From NCBI GenBank assembly GCA_003164095.1, contig PLRX01000148.1, forward strand, positions 1-52,171: DNA of 52,171 nucleotides. The letters run 5' to 3'. Below are positions 15,239 through 22,906 of this stretch, piece after piece. A model generated the notes under the pieces. The model saw only the letters and a program-made list of their open reading frames with translations, was not told where the DNA came from and searched no databases. Every line of letters starts with the position of its first letter. Position 1 is the stretch's first letter. Source of the DNA: Acidimicrobiaceae bacterium. GTDB lineage: Bacteria; Actinomycetota; Acidimicrobiia; Acidimicrobiales; RAAP-2. The position numbers and the translations under genes are program-made.

Positions 15239-15637
15239 GTGAAGACCGTCCTCAACATCCTGTGGCTCGTGCTCTGCGGCTTCTGGTTGGCTGTCGGCTA
15301 CGTCGTGGCCGGCATCGTCATGTGCATCCTGATCATCACCATCCCCTTCGGGATCGCCAGCTTCCGACTGGCTGCCTTTACTCTGTGGCCTTTCGGGCGT
15401 GTCCTCGTCCCCAAGCCCGACGCCGGAGCCGGATCGTTCATCGGCAATGTGATCTGGTTCCTGCTAGCCGGCCTGTGGATGGCGATCGCCCACATCGTGA
15501 CCGGCGTGCTGCTCTGTCTCACGATCATCGGCATCCCCCTCGGGCTGGCCGACTTCAAGCTGGCCGCCGCCACCATCGCCCCCCTGGGTAAGGACATCGT
15601 GGCCACCGACGACCCCCGGGCGATCGTCCGCCTCTGA
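15239..15637 (+). CDS. yccF: YccF-family inner membrane protein
   Basis: A 132-residue membrane protein made of two similar halves, each a pair of hydrophobic helices ending in a short motif: ITIPFGIASFRLAAFTLWPFG and IIGIPLGLADFKLAAATIAPLG are the matching ends. This duplicated pattern defines the YccF (DUF307) family, whose function is not established. GTG 15239 is chosen because the hydrophobic N terminus begins right after it (VKTVLNILWLVLCGFW). Divergent from cfa and apparently single. Confidence 0.85.
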   Translation: MKTVLNILWLVLCGFWLAVGYVVAGIVMCILIITIPFGIASFRLAAFTLWPFGRVLVPKPDAGAGSFIGNVIWFLLAGLWMAIAHIVTGVLLCLTIIGIPLGLADFKLAAATIAPLGKDIVATDDPRAIVRL

Positions 15638-15655
15638 GCGGGCCACAATGGCCGC
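15638..15655 (+). terminator. Hairpin immediately after yccF
   Basis: GCGGGCCA pairs with TGGCCGC across a CAA loop with one bulged G. It begins at the base after the stop. There is no T tract. Nothing else is recognisable in 15656-15815 apart from AT-richer bases near 15680. Confidence 0.4.
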
Positions 15656-15829
15656 ACGGGTAACGGATCCGCTGGTCTGATCGTTATCTGAGGTGTAGAC
15701 GCGAGTTCGGGCTGCCGGTCGTCCCCGGGCGAACCGGTCGCTTCCCGGCGCACGGAGGATCAGGAATCGGCGCCGACCAGTCGGCACCGGCACCGGTCCG
15801 CCGCCGTCCGGGCAGAAGGAGCGAGGGGC

Positions 15830-16429
15830 ATGGGAGCACTGATGGTCCGTCGCCGGACCGGGTTGTCACGGAACGCGTGCGTCCTGGCAGCGGCGCGCGG
15901 CCACTACGAGGGCCTGAGCCTGCCCGGCCCGGTGTCCGCCGGGACCCGGTGGCACGCCCGTCTCGACGTCGTGGTCCTGCCGGGTGAGCTCCGCGTGGCC
16001 GGCAGCGGTGGACTCTGGCGGTACCTGGTGTCCGACATGGTGCTGGCCTCGGTGGCCCCCGACGGCGCCGGGGCCATCCGGGTGGACTTCCTCGAGGGGG
16101 ATCCCCTCGTCGTCACGGTCCGTGACGGTGGCGCCTTGTTGGCCGCGCTGCGTCACCAGGTCGAGCAGTACGAGCGGGCAATCCGACATGACCGGCCCCT
16201 GACCGCCCGGTTGGTCCGTGACCACCTGACCGGAGCCGACCTCGAGGTGTCGGTGCATGCACTCACGCCTGCCATCGGCCTGCTGTACGCCCGCCGGACC
16301 AGGCCGCCGGACTCCGTGCCGATGGGCGGGTGGGCCACGAATGCGCGGGAGACCTCCCACCGTGCCCAGGTCGAGGCACTCCGCGCCGGGCGCCGGAACC
16401 TCCTCACGTCGAGCAGGTTGCCGGCATGA
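15830..16429 (+). CDS. Unrecognised 199-residue soluble protein
   Basis: I do not recognise a family. There is no signal peptide or membrane helix. Residues 40-105 alternate short hydrophobic strands and turns (RLDVVVLPGELRVAG, LVSDMVLASVAPDG, AIRVDFLEGDPLVVTVRDG) ending in a helix (ALLAALRHQVEQYERAI), which looks like a PH-type barrel with a capping helix. The C terminus is basic. An AGAAGGAG precedes ATG 15830; a second in-frame ATG is at 15842. The stop overlaps the start of a secreted peptidase as ATGA, so the two are probably co-translated. Membrane- or peptide-binding would be a guess. Confidence 0.7.
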   Translation: MGALMVRRRTGLSRNACVLAAARGHYEGLSLPGPVSAGTRWHARLDVVVLPGELRVAGSGGLWRYLVSDMVLASVAPDGAGAIRVDFLEGDPLVVTVRDGGALLAALRHQVEQYERAIRHDRPLTARLVRDHLTGADLEVSVHALTPAIGLLYARRTRPPDSVPMGGWATNARETSHRAQVEALRAGRRNLLTSSRLPA

Positions 16430-17307
16430 CGACGCGCCGATGCACCTTCGCGACGATGGCCCGGGCCGTGATGCCCGGGGTGGTGGTGACCGGGGTGGTG
16501 GTGACCGGCCTGCTGGTCGGCGTCGGCCCTGTGGCGGGTGCGGCGGGTTCGGCGCGCTCACCTGCGTCGGTCGGACCGTCAACAGTTTCGGCCCCCCGGC
16601 CCACCGACGTCCTGACGGCGGGCAGCAAGGGGCCGAAGGGGCCCGCCATTTCGCTCGACTGGGCCGGCTACGCCGTGACGGGAACCGCGCTGACGAGCGC
16701 AGCCGGCAGTTGGACCCAGCCTGCAGCGCACTGTACGGGCACCAAGGCCAGTCAGTCGGCCTTCTGGGTCGGCGTCGACGGCTACGCCTCCACCGACCCC
16801 ACCGTCCAGCAGATCGGCACCGACGCCGACTGCACCAAGGGCACCAGGAAGGTCCCGAGCGCCCCCAGGTACTACGCCTGGTACGAGCTCTACCCGGACG
16901 CGATCGTGCCCCTCGACACCGCCAACCACCCGGTGGCGCAGGGCGACTCCCTCAGTGCCTCCGTCGTCGGCTCGGGCAGCTCGTTCACGCTGACGCTGAC
17001 CGATGCCGGACGGTGGACGTTCTCGTCGGTCCAGGTCACGGCGGTCACACCCATGGACGCTTCGGCCGAGTGGATCGCCGAGGCGCCGAGCTCCTGCAAG
17101 GGGACGAAGTGCACGGCCGTCAGTCTCACCGACTTCGGCTCGGTGACGTTCTCCGGGATATCGGCGGGCGGTCAGCCGGTGGACGCGGCCACTCTCGGCA
17201 ACCACCAGATCACCATGACCAAGAACAAGAAGGGCACCATCGTGAAGGCGTCGACCTCGGCACTGACCGGCGGTTCCGGCTTCACGGTGACGTGGGTGAG
17301 ACTCTGA
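16426..17307 (+). CDS. Secreted G1-family (eqolisin-like) glutamic peptidase
   Basis: A 293-residue protein with a basic N terminus and a hydrophobic segment ending GPVAGAAG (residues 14-41), a likely signal peptide, followed by a Ser/Pro/Thr-rich linker. From residue 77 the G1 beta-sandwich motifs appear in order: DWAGYAV, SWTQP, FWVGVDGY, VQQIGTDADC, YYAWYELYPD and SAEWIAEAP. By analogy with scytalidoglutamic peptidase, Gln128 or Gln129 and Glu215 would form the Gln/Glu catalytic dyad. Cysteines at 103, 136, 224 and 229 may form disulfides. It overlaps the unknown upstream gene by four bases. G1 enzymes are acid-active in fungi; activity here is inferred. Confidence 0.82.
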   Translation: MTTRRCTFATMARAVMPGVVVTGVVVTGLLVGVGPVAGAAGSARSPASVGPSTVSAPRPTDVLTAGSKGPKGPAISLDWAGYAVTGTALTSAAGSWTQPAAHCTGTKASQSAFWVGVDGYASTDPTVQQIGTDADCTKGTRKVPSAPRYYAWYELYPDAIVPLDTANHPVAQGDSLSASVVGSGSSFTLTLTDAGRWTFSSVQVTAVTPMDASAEWIAEAPSSCKGTKCTAVSLTDFGSVTFSGISAGGQPVDAATLGNHQITMTKNKKGTIVKASTSALTGGSGFTVTWVRL

Positions 17308-17346
17308 CCGGTGGGTCCGTCCACGTCGTCGCCGGCAGATCGAACC

Positions 17347-18540
17347 TCAGAACCGCCCGCTGACCCCGATCCCGACCGGCAGTTTTCCCGGGTCCCAGCC
17401 GAGCAGGGCCACGGCCTGGCTGAAGGCATAGCGGTCGGTCATGCCTGCCACGTAGGCCACCGCTGCATGCACAGCGCCCGGCTCGCCCCCGGTCAGCCCA
17501 CCGTCCTCCTGGCCGGTGGGTAGGAGATGGGGACGGTCTCCGAAGTGCTCGACCAGGGCACGAAGCACGTCGACGACAGCCTCGCCCTGGGAGACCGAGC
17601 TCGGGCGCAGGTAGATGTGTTCGTAGTTGCTGGCCCGGAACGCCGCCAGTGCCTCGGCCAGGTCGTCGTCCATTCCCACGTGCCCGGTCCGCAGTGTGGT
17701 GGCCACCAGCCCGTCGATGAACGTACCGAGCTGTTCGCCCCGTCGGTCACCGCAACGCTCCCGCACGACCGGCGGTAGCGCCGCCGCGGTCACGATGCCG
17801 CTGCGCACGGCGTCCTCGAAGTCGTGGCACACGTAGGCGATTCGGTCGGCCCAGCTCACCACCTCCCCCTCCGGGGTCGACGGTGCCGGGCGCGACCACG
17901 AGTGGTTGCGGATGCCGTCGAGGGTCTCTTCGCACAGGTTCAGCGACGCCAGCGACACGTCCGCGCCCCACGGCGCGTGGTCGAATCCACCGTCGACGTA
18001 GGGGGAGAGGGCGTCCTCGCTGGCGTGGCCCCCGGGGCCGTGGCCGCAGTCGTGCCCGAGCGCGATGGCCTCGGCCAGGGCGACGTTGAGCCGACAGGCC
18101 CGGGCGATGCCCGATGCCACCTGGGCGACCTCGAGAGCATGGGTCAGCCGCGTGCGCTGATGGTCGTCGGGGAAGACGAAGACCTGGGTCTTGCCGGCCA
18201 GCCGCCGGAAGGAAGGGGCGTGCAGGATGCGGTCCCGGTCGCGCTCGAAGCAGGTCCGCCAGGGATCGGGGTCCTCACTCCGGGCCCGGTGGCCGGCACC
18301 GCCGGCGTGCGTGGCACCCGGAGCGAGCAACTCGTGCTCGAGCGCCTCGCGGGCCGCACGGTCGAACCCGTCGGTCGGGGTCGTCGCGCCCGTGCCGACG
18401 TGGCTATCGGCATGGGCGAAGGTGACACCGTCGGCGCCGTGGCCGGACATGGTGGCCGCCCAACGGCGGTTGCGCTCGGTCTCGCCGGGCCGGGCCCGTG
18501 CCGGGTCCTGCGCCCGGGGGAGAGGTGTCTCGCCGTCCAT
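17347..18540 (-). CDS. dgt: Deoxyguanosinetriphosphate triphosphohydrolase-like HD protein
   Basis: HD-domain enzyme that splits dNTPs to nucleoside and triphosphate. In the 397-residue protein the metal ligands are in RLTHALEVAQVASG (His134) and LGHDCGHGPGGHASED (His163-Asp164 plus nearby histidines), with a later aspartate in DRIAYVCHDFEDA. FRRLAGKTQVF upstream is the family signature. Residues 1-90 are a polar, low-complexity extension. ATG 18540 is used; the same frame runs far upstream but only as an antisense shadow of other genes. It converges on the G1 peptidase gene with a 39-base gap and diverges from the DUF3107 gene. Confidence 0.9.
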   Translation of the reverse strand: MDGETPLPRAQDPARARPGETERNRRWAATMSGHGADGVTFAHADSHVGTGATTPTDGFDRAAREALEHELLAPGATHAGGAGHRARSEDPDPWRTCFERDRDRILHAPSFRRLAGKTQVFVFPDDHQRTRLTHALEVAQVASGIARACRLNVALAEAIALGHDCGHGPGGHASEDALSPYVDGGFDHAPWGADVSLASLNLCEETLDGIRNHSWSRPAPSTPEGEVVSWADRIAYVCHDFEDAVRSGIVTAAALPPVVRERCGDRRGEQLGTFIDGLVATTLRTGHVGMDDDLAEALAAFRASNYEHIYLRPSSVSQGEAVVDVLRALVEHFGDRPHLLPTGQEDGGLTGGEPGAVHAAVAYVAGMTDRYAFSQAVALLGWDPGKLPVGIGVSGRF

Positions 18541-18578
18541 ACCGCCAGTGTGCCCCACGGGTGCGACTCCGACCGACC

Positions 18579-18611
18579 GGCACGTGGCCGGCACGTGGCC
18601 GGCGCGTGGCC
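18579..18611. repeat. Three 11-bp CACGTG-containing repeats between dgt and the DUF3107 gene
   Basis: GGCACGTGGCC occurs twice, then GGCGCGTGGCC, in tandem. Each of the first two copies contains the palindrome CACGTG. The 11-bp period is one helical turn. They lie 39 bases from the dgt start in a 240-base divergent region that has no gene. TATCGT at 18724-18729 is a possible -10 for the DUF3107 gene. Confidence 0.8.
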
Positions 18612-18780
18612 GGGTCGTGCCGGGCCGACGCGCGGGCGGTGGGGGCCGACAGCCGGTCGACAGCAGGCCGGTGCCTCGGCGGAGCGGGTCCGACTGCGGG
18701 GACGGCGGGGTCCCGGAGCGCTGTATCGTCGGGGGCATCGGGCGGTCCCACCGACCACCCGTTCGAGAGGAGCGTGCCAG

Positions 18781-19017
18781 GTGGACGTACGTATCGGGAT
18801 CGTGCAGTCGATGAAGGAGCTCGACATCGAGCTGCCGGACGATGCTGACCGAGACAAGGTCCTGGCTGACATCGAGGAGGCCCTCGGCGAGGAGGGTCGC
18901 ATCCTCTGGCTGACCGACCGCAAGGGCCGCCAGGTCGGGGTCCCCGCGAGCAAGGTGGCCTACGTCGAGCTCGATCCGCCGGCCGGCGACCGCCGTGTCG
19001 GATTCGGGACCTCCTGA
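18781..19017 (+). CDS. DUF3107 family small protein
   Basis: A 78-residue acidic protein that matches the actinobacterial DUF3107 pattern: VRIGIVQSMKELDIELP, a helix with many Asp/Glu, then ILWLTDRKGRQVGVPASKVAYVEL at the C terminus. Function is not known. The GTG at 18781 has GAGAGGAG just upstream and is the only start that leaves the family N terminus intact. It precedes the two Get3-like ATPase genes on the same strand with a 48-base gap, so it may be read with them. Confidence 0.85.
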   Translation: MDVRIGIVQSMKELDIELPDDADRDKVLADIEEALGEEGRILWLTDRKGRQVGVPASKVAYVELDPPAGDRRVGFGTS

Positions 19018-19065
19018 TCCGACGCCGCCGCGTCCTGCCACCGAGCCCGGCCCCCGGAGGGCGTC

Positions 19066-20028
19066 GTGGCGACTGACCCGATGACGCCCCTGCTCGACCG
19101 CAAGCTGGTCTTCGTGACCGGAAAGGGCGGGACGGGCAAGACCACCGTCGCCTCCGCCCTCGCCCTGCTGGCCGCCGCCCAGGGCAAGCGGGTACTGATC
19201 TGCGAGGTCGACGGCAAGGGCGAGCTGGCCGGCTACTACGAGGCGCCACCCATGGCGTTCAAGGAGAAGGAGGTCCAGCCGGGCCTCTTCGCAATGACGA
19301 TGGACACCGAGGCGTCGCTGCGCGAGTACCTCAAGCTCCAGCTGCACATCCCCATCGTCGGGCGCATCGGCCCCGTGGCCAAGGCGTTCGACTTCCTGGC
19401 CGCCGCTGCGCCCGGCGTCCGGGAGATCCTGACGGTCGGCAAGCTGTGCTTCGAGGTCCGGGACAACAAATGGGACATGGTGGTGGTCGACGCGCCGGCC
19501 ACCGGTCACATCGTGGGCCAGCTGGCCGCGCCCCAGGCGGTCAACGGGCTCGTCCGCGTGGGGCTCATCCGCAACCAGACGGACTGGATGCTCGAGATGC
19601 TGTCCGATCCGGCCATCACGGGCCTGTTGGCCGTGTGCACGCCCGAGGAGATGCCGGTGTCCGAGACGATCGAACTCGCGACCCGGGTCCGTGAGGAGAC
19701 CACGGTGGAGCTGGCCGGCGTCGTGGTCAATCGTGTGCTTCCCGAGCTGTTCGGCCGCAACGAGGAGGCCGTCTTCGACGCACTGGCGGCACCGGGGCCG
19801 CTGGAGGAGCTCGACGGCCTGATCGGCGGTGACGCTGGACCGGTCCTCGAGGCGGCCCGCCTGGCCGTCACCATGCGTAGGACCCGCTCGACCCACCTCG
19901 AGCGCCTGCGCGAGGGGATCGATCCCGACGTACCGCTGCTCTACCTGCCCTACCTGTTCACCAAGTCCCACGGACTGCGCACCACCCGACAGGTGGCCGG
20001 CTCGCTCGGCGAGGAGCTGGGTCTCTGA
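19066..20028 (+). CDS. Get3/ArsA-like ATPase, first of a pair
   Basis: P-loop ATPase of the ArsA/Get3 group, 320 residues. The deviant Walker A is TGKGGTGKTTVAS with the signature lysine at residue 20, followed by EVDGKGELAGYY. Switch II-like VVVDAPATGHI is at about 145. Paired copies of this type are standard in actinobacteria (Rv3679-Rv3680 in M. tuberculosis). It lacks arsenic-binding cysteines and long tail-anchor grooves, so neither arsenite export nor tail-anchored protein insertion can be assumed. Its stop overlaps the ATG of its partner, which suggests equal production of a two-subunit complex. GGAGG is nearby upstream of GTG 19066. Confidence 0.85.
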   Translation: MATDPMTPLLDRKLVFVTGKGGTGKTTVASALALLAAAQGKRVLICEVDGKGELAGYYEAPPMAFKEKEVQPGLFAMTMDTEASLREYLKLQLHIPIVGRIGPVAKAFDFLAAAAPGVREILTVGKLCFEVRDNKWDMVVVDAPATGHIVGQLAAPQAVNGLVRVGLIRNQTDWMLEMLSDPAITGLLAVCTPEEMPVSETIELATRVREETTVELAGVVVNRVLPELFGRNEEAVFDALAAPGPLEELDGLIGGDAGPVLEAARLAVTMRRTRSTHLERLREGIDPDVPLLYLPYLFTKSHGLRTTRQVAGSLGEELGL

Positions 20029-21245
20029 TGGCCGCCCGCCCCTCCGGCGCCAAGAAGGACAAGGCGGCCGACGCCCCAGCACCGACGATGGACAGCCTGT
20101 TGGCCACCAAGGAGATCGTGGTGGCCTGCGGGCCCGGCGGCGTCGGCAAGACCACCACGGCGGCCGCATCGGCACTCATGGCCGCCATAAACCACGGCTC
20201 GAAGGTGCTCGTCCTGACCGTCGACCCGGCCAAGCGGCTGGCCAACGCCCTCGGGCTCGACGGCATCGGCAACACCGAGCACAAGGTACCCGCCAGCGCC
20301 TTCGAGGCGGCCGGCGTGAGGCCCCGGGGCGAGCTGTGGGCGGCGATGCTCGACACGAAGGAGTCGTGGGACTCGCTCATCCGCCAGCACGCACCCGACG
20401 AGCAGACCCGGGACGAGATCCTGGCCAACCCGCTGTACCAGAACATCGCCGGGCGGTTCATCCAGAGCCACGACTACATCGCCATGGAGCGCCTCTACGA
20501 GATCCATTCGGCTGGCGAGTACGACCTCATCGTGGTGGACACTCCGCCCACCCGCAACGCTCTCGACTTCCTCGACGCCCCCGAACGCCTGGCCGACTTC
20601 TTTTCGTCGCGGCTGCTCCGGTGGTTGATCGTGCCCTACCGGTCGAAGCTCATCAACGTCGCCACCAAGCCCTTCTACCAGATCAGCGACAGGATCCTCG
20701 GCACGGAATTCATGGGCGACATCTCTGAGTTCTTCATCCTGTTCCAGACCATGTACGACGGGTTCGTCGAACGGTCGAAGGCGGTCGGCCGGCTCCTGTC
20801 GGACCGCCGGACAACGTTCGTGGTCGTCTCCACCCTGGAGGCGACGCCCCTGCGGGAGGCCGAGTTCTTCGCCGAGCAGCTGACGGAGCGGAAGCTCCAC
20901 CTCGGGGCCATCGTGCTGAACAAGGTCCTGCCCGACTACCTCCAGGGACGGGACGGCGCCAAGGTGGCCGAGACCCTGAAGGACCGGGCCGAGGACCTTG
21001 CCGCCGAGCTGTCGCCGGTGCTCGGGTCGGCCGACACCGAGCTGGGTGACCCGGCCCAGATCGCCCGGGTGCTGACCGAGGTGGCCGACAGCTACCTCAA
21101 CTTCCAGGTGGTGGCGCTGTGCGAGATGGAGGAGCGCGCCAGTCTGGCCGTGGTCCCGGACGTGCTGGCCACCGTGCCGTTCTTCGACACCGACATCTAC
21201 GACCTCGCCGGACTGCTCCGGCTGGGGGAGCAGATCTGGGGCTAG
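20028..21245 (+). CDS. Get3/ArsA-like ATPase, second of a pair
   Basis: Second ATPase of the pair, 405 residues. The P-loop reads ACGPGGVGKTTTAAA (about 33-47): the catalytic lysine (41) is present but the signature lysine of the deviant Walker A is replaced by proline (36). TVDPAKRLANALG and VVDTPPTRNALDFLDAP are the switch regions expected for Get3. The middle part (about 180-260) is helical and hydrophobic (FFILFQTMYDGF), like the client-handling lobe. ATG 20028 shares one base with the preceding stop (TGATG). Confidence 0.87.
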   Translation: MAARPSGAKKDKAADAPAPTMDSLLATKEIVVACGPGGVGKTTTAAASALMAAINHGSKVLVLTVDPAKRLANALGLDGIGNTEHKVPASAFEAAGVRPRGELWAAMLDTKESWDSLIRQHAPDEQTRDEILANPLYQNIAGRFIQSHDYIAMERLYEIHSAGEYDLIVVDTPPTRNALDFLDAPERLADFFSSRLLRWLIVPYRSKLINVATKPFYQISDRILGTEFMGDISEFFILFQTMYDGFVERSKAVGRLLSDRRTTFVVVSTLEATPLREAEFFAEQLTERKLHLGAIVLNKVLPDYLQGRDGAKVAETLKDRAEDLAAELSPVLGSADTELGDPAQIARVLTEVADSYLNFQVVALCEMEERASLAVVPDVLATVPFFDTDIYDLAGLLRLGEQIWG

Positions 21246-21283
21246 GGCCGGTGACGGCCGCCGCCGGGTCGTACGATGCGGGG

Positions 21284-21928
21284 GTGACCGACATCGTCGA
21301 CCCCACGCTCGAGGCCTACGCCGCCGAGCACACGACGGCGCCACCGCCCCACCTCGAGGCCCTGGCCGCCGAGCTGGTCGGGACGCTCGACTCGCCCCAC
21401 ATGATGGTGGGCCGACTCGAGGGTCGGTTCCTCGAACTGCTGACCTTCGCCCTGTCGGCAACGTCCGTCCTCGAGGTCGGCACCTTCGGCGGCTATTCGG
21501 CGCTGGCCATGGCCGCAGGCCTCGCCCCGGGTGGGCGCATCGTCTCGTGCGAGCTCTCCCCGGTACACGCCGCCTTCGCCCGCCGCCACATCGCCGCCAG
21601 CCCCTACGCCGACCGGATCGAGGTGGTCGAGGGCCTCGCCATCGACACGATCGCCACCCTGTCGGGTCCGTTCGACCTCGTCTTCCTCGATGCCGACAAG
21701 GCCGGCTACCGCGCCTACTACGAGGCCGTCCTGCCCAAGCTGGCGCCCCGGGGCCTGATCGCCGCGGACAACACGCTGTGGTCGGGACGCCTGCTCGACC
21801 CGTCGGACACCAGCGCCGACACGGTCGCCCTCCGGGAGTTCAACGACTTCGTGGCGACCGACCCCCGGGTGGTAGCCGTGCAGACGACGGTCCGCGACGG
21901 CGTCACCCTCATCCGCCGGGCCGGCTGA
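21284..21928 (+). CDS. Class I SAM-dependent O-methyltransferase (caffeoyl-CoA OMT-like)
   Basis: A 214-residue methyltransferase. SAM motif I is VLEVGTFGGYSALAMA, motif II is near RIVSCELSP, and FDLVFLDADKAGYRAYYEAVLP carries the metal-binding aspartates of the divalent-cation OMT group; AADNTLWSGR follows. The GTG at 21284 gives VTDIVDPTLEAYA, the usual start of actinobacterial members; a GTG at 21251 would add eleven residues. The natural substrate is unknown. It follows the ATPase pair by 38 bases on the same strand. Confidence 0.88.
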   Translation: MTDIVDPTLEAYAAEHTTAPPPHLEALAAELVGTLDSPHMMVGRLEGRFLELLTFALSATSVLEVGTFGGYSALAMAAGLAPGGRIVSCELSPVHAAFARRHIAASPYADRIEVVEGLAIDTIATLSGPFDLVFLDADKAGYRAYYEAVLPKLAPRGLIAADNTLWSGRLLDPSDTSADTVALREFNDFVATDPRVVAVQTTVRDGVTLIRRAG

Positions 21929-21955
21929 GCCCGGACGGCACCGCGAAAGGACCTC

Positions 21956-22903
21956 GTGCTCGACTACCACCTCCACCTCTGGCCGCACAGCCAGAGCGAC
22001 GCGCAGACCACCGTGGACCAGGTGGCCGCCTACTGCGAGCGGGCGACCGCCCAAGGCGTCACCGAGATCGCCGTCACCGAGCACCTCTTCCGGTTCACGC
22101 AGGCCAAGGATCGGCTGGGCGGCTTCTGGGACGACCTGCCTGGTGACGAGCTCCGTCCCGGCATGGCCGCCTACTGGGACCACCATGCCCGCGTCGACCT
22201 CGACGACTATGTCGAGGTGGTGCAGGCGGTGAAGGACGCCGGCCTCCCCGTGGTCCTCGGGCTCGAGGTGGACTACTACCAGGACCGCATGGACGACGTC
22301 GCCGACCTGCTGGCCGGTTACCCGTTCGATGTACTCCTGGGCTCGGTGCACTGGCTCGGGACGTGGCGCTTCGACGTACTGGGCGATCCGCAGGTGCTCG
22401 CCGAGTGGGACCACCGTGACATCGACCTCGTCTGGGAGGAGTACACCCGGGCCATGGAGGAGTTGGGCGCCTCGGGTGTGTGTGACGTGTTCGCCCACCC
22501 GGACCTGGTGAAGATCGCCGGTCGCCGGCCGGCCGTGCCCGACGAGTTCTACGACCGGATCACCGAGGCGGCCGTGGCCTCCGGGATGGCCGCCGAGGTG
22601 TCGTCGGCCGGATGGCGCAAGCCGGTGGGAGAGGAGTACCCGGCACCTCCGCTGCTCCGCCGCTTCGTCGAGCAGGGTGTCCCGCTCACCACCGCCTCCG
22701 ACGCGCACACCCTGCCCGATGTGGCCGAGCGGGCCGACGACCTCCGGATCCTGCTGACCGACGCCGGGGTGGCGTCACTGCGAGGCTTCCGCAAGCGGGA
22801 GCCGCACGAGATCGCCGTGTCACCCGGGGTGGGTGAGGAGCTCCGTCCCGGCGCGGCCGGCGCGGCCGGCGCGGCCGGACCTGCGGGCCCGGCGGAGGGC
22901 TGA
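21956..22903 (+). CDS. PHP-domain phosphatase, HisK/HisJ-like
   Basis: Metal-dependent phosphoesterase of the PHP fold, 315 residues. Ligand motifs in order are DYHLHLWPHS (residues 3-12), TEHLFRF, GLEVDYY, GSVHWL, FAHPDLVK and ASDAHTLPD. This set matches PHP-type histidinol-phosphate phosphatases, but there are no his genes here, so the substrate is open. The C terminus is an Ala/Gly/Pro run made by a 9-bp DNA repeat. GAAAGGA lies before GTG 21956. Confidence 0.85.
   Translation: MLDYHLHLWPHSQSDAQTTVDQVAAYCERATAQGVTEIAVTEHLFRFTQAKDRLGGFWDDLPGDELRPGMAAYWDHHARVDLDDYVEVVQAVKDAGLPVVLGLEVDYYQDRMDDVADLLAGYPFDVLLGSVHWLGTWRFDVLGDPQVLAEWDHRDIDLVWEEYTRAMEELGASGVCDVFAHPDLVKIAGRRPAVPDEFYDRITEAAVASGMAAEVSSAGWRKPVGEEYPAPPLLRRFVEQGVPLTTASDAHTLPDVAERADDLRILLTDAGVASLRGFRKREPHEIAVSPGVGEELRPGAAGAAGAAGPAGPAEG
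22850..22876. repeat. Three exact 9-bp repeats inside the PHP phosphatase C terminus
   Basis: GGCGCGGCC occurs three times in a row. It encodes the Ala/Gly run at the protein end, about 10 codons before the stop. As with the desulfurase repeat, slippage would be in frame. Confidence 0.9.
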
Positions 22904-22906
22904 CCG

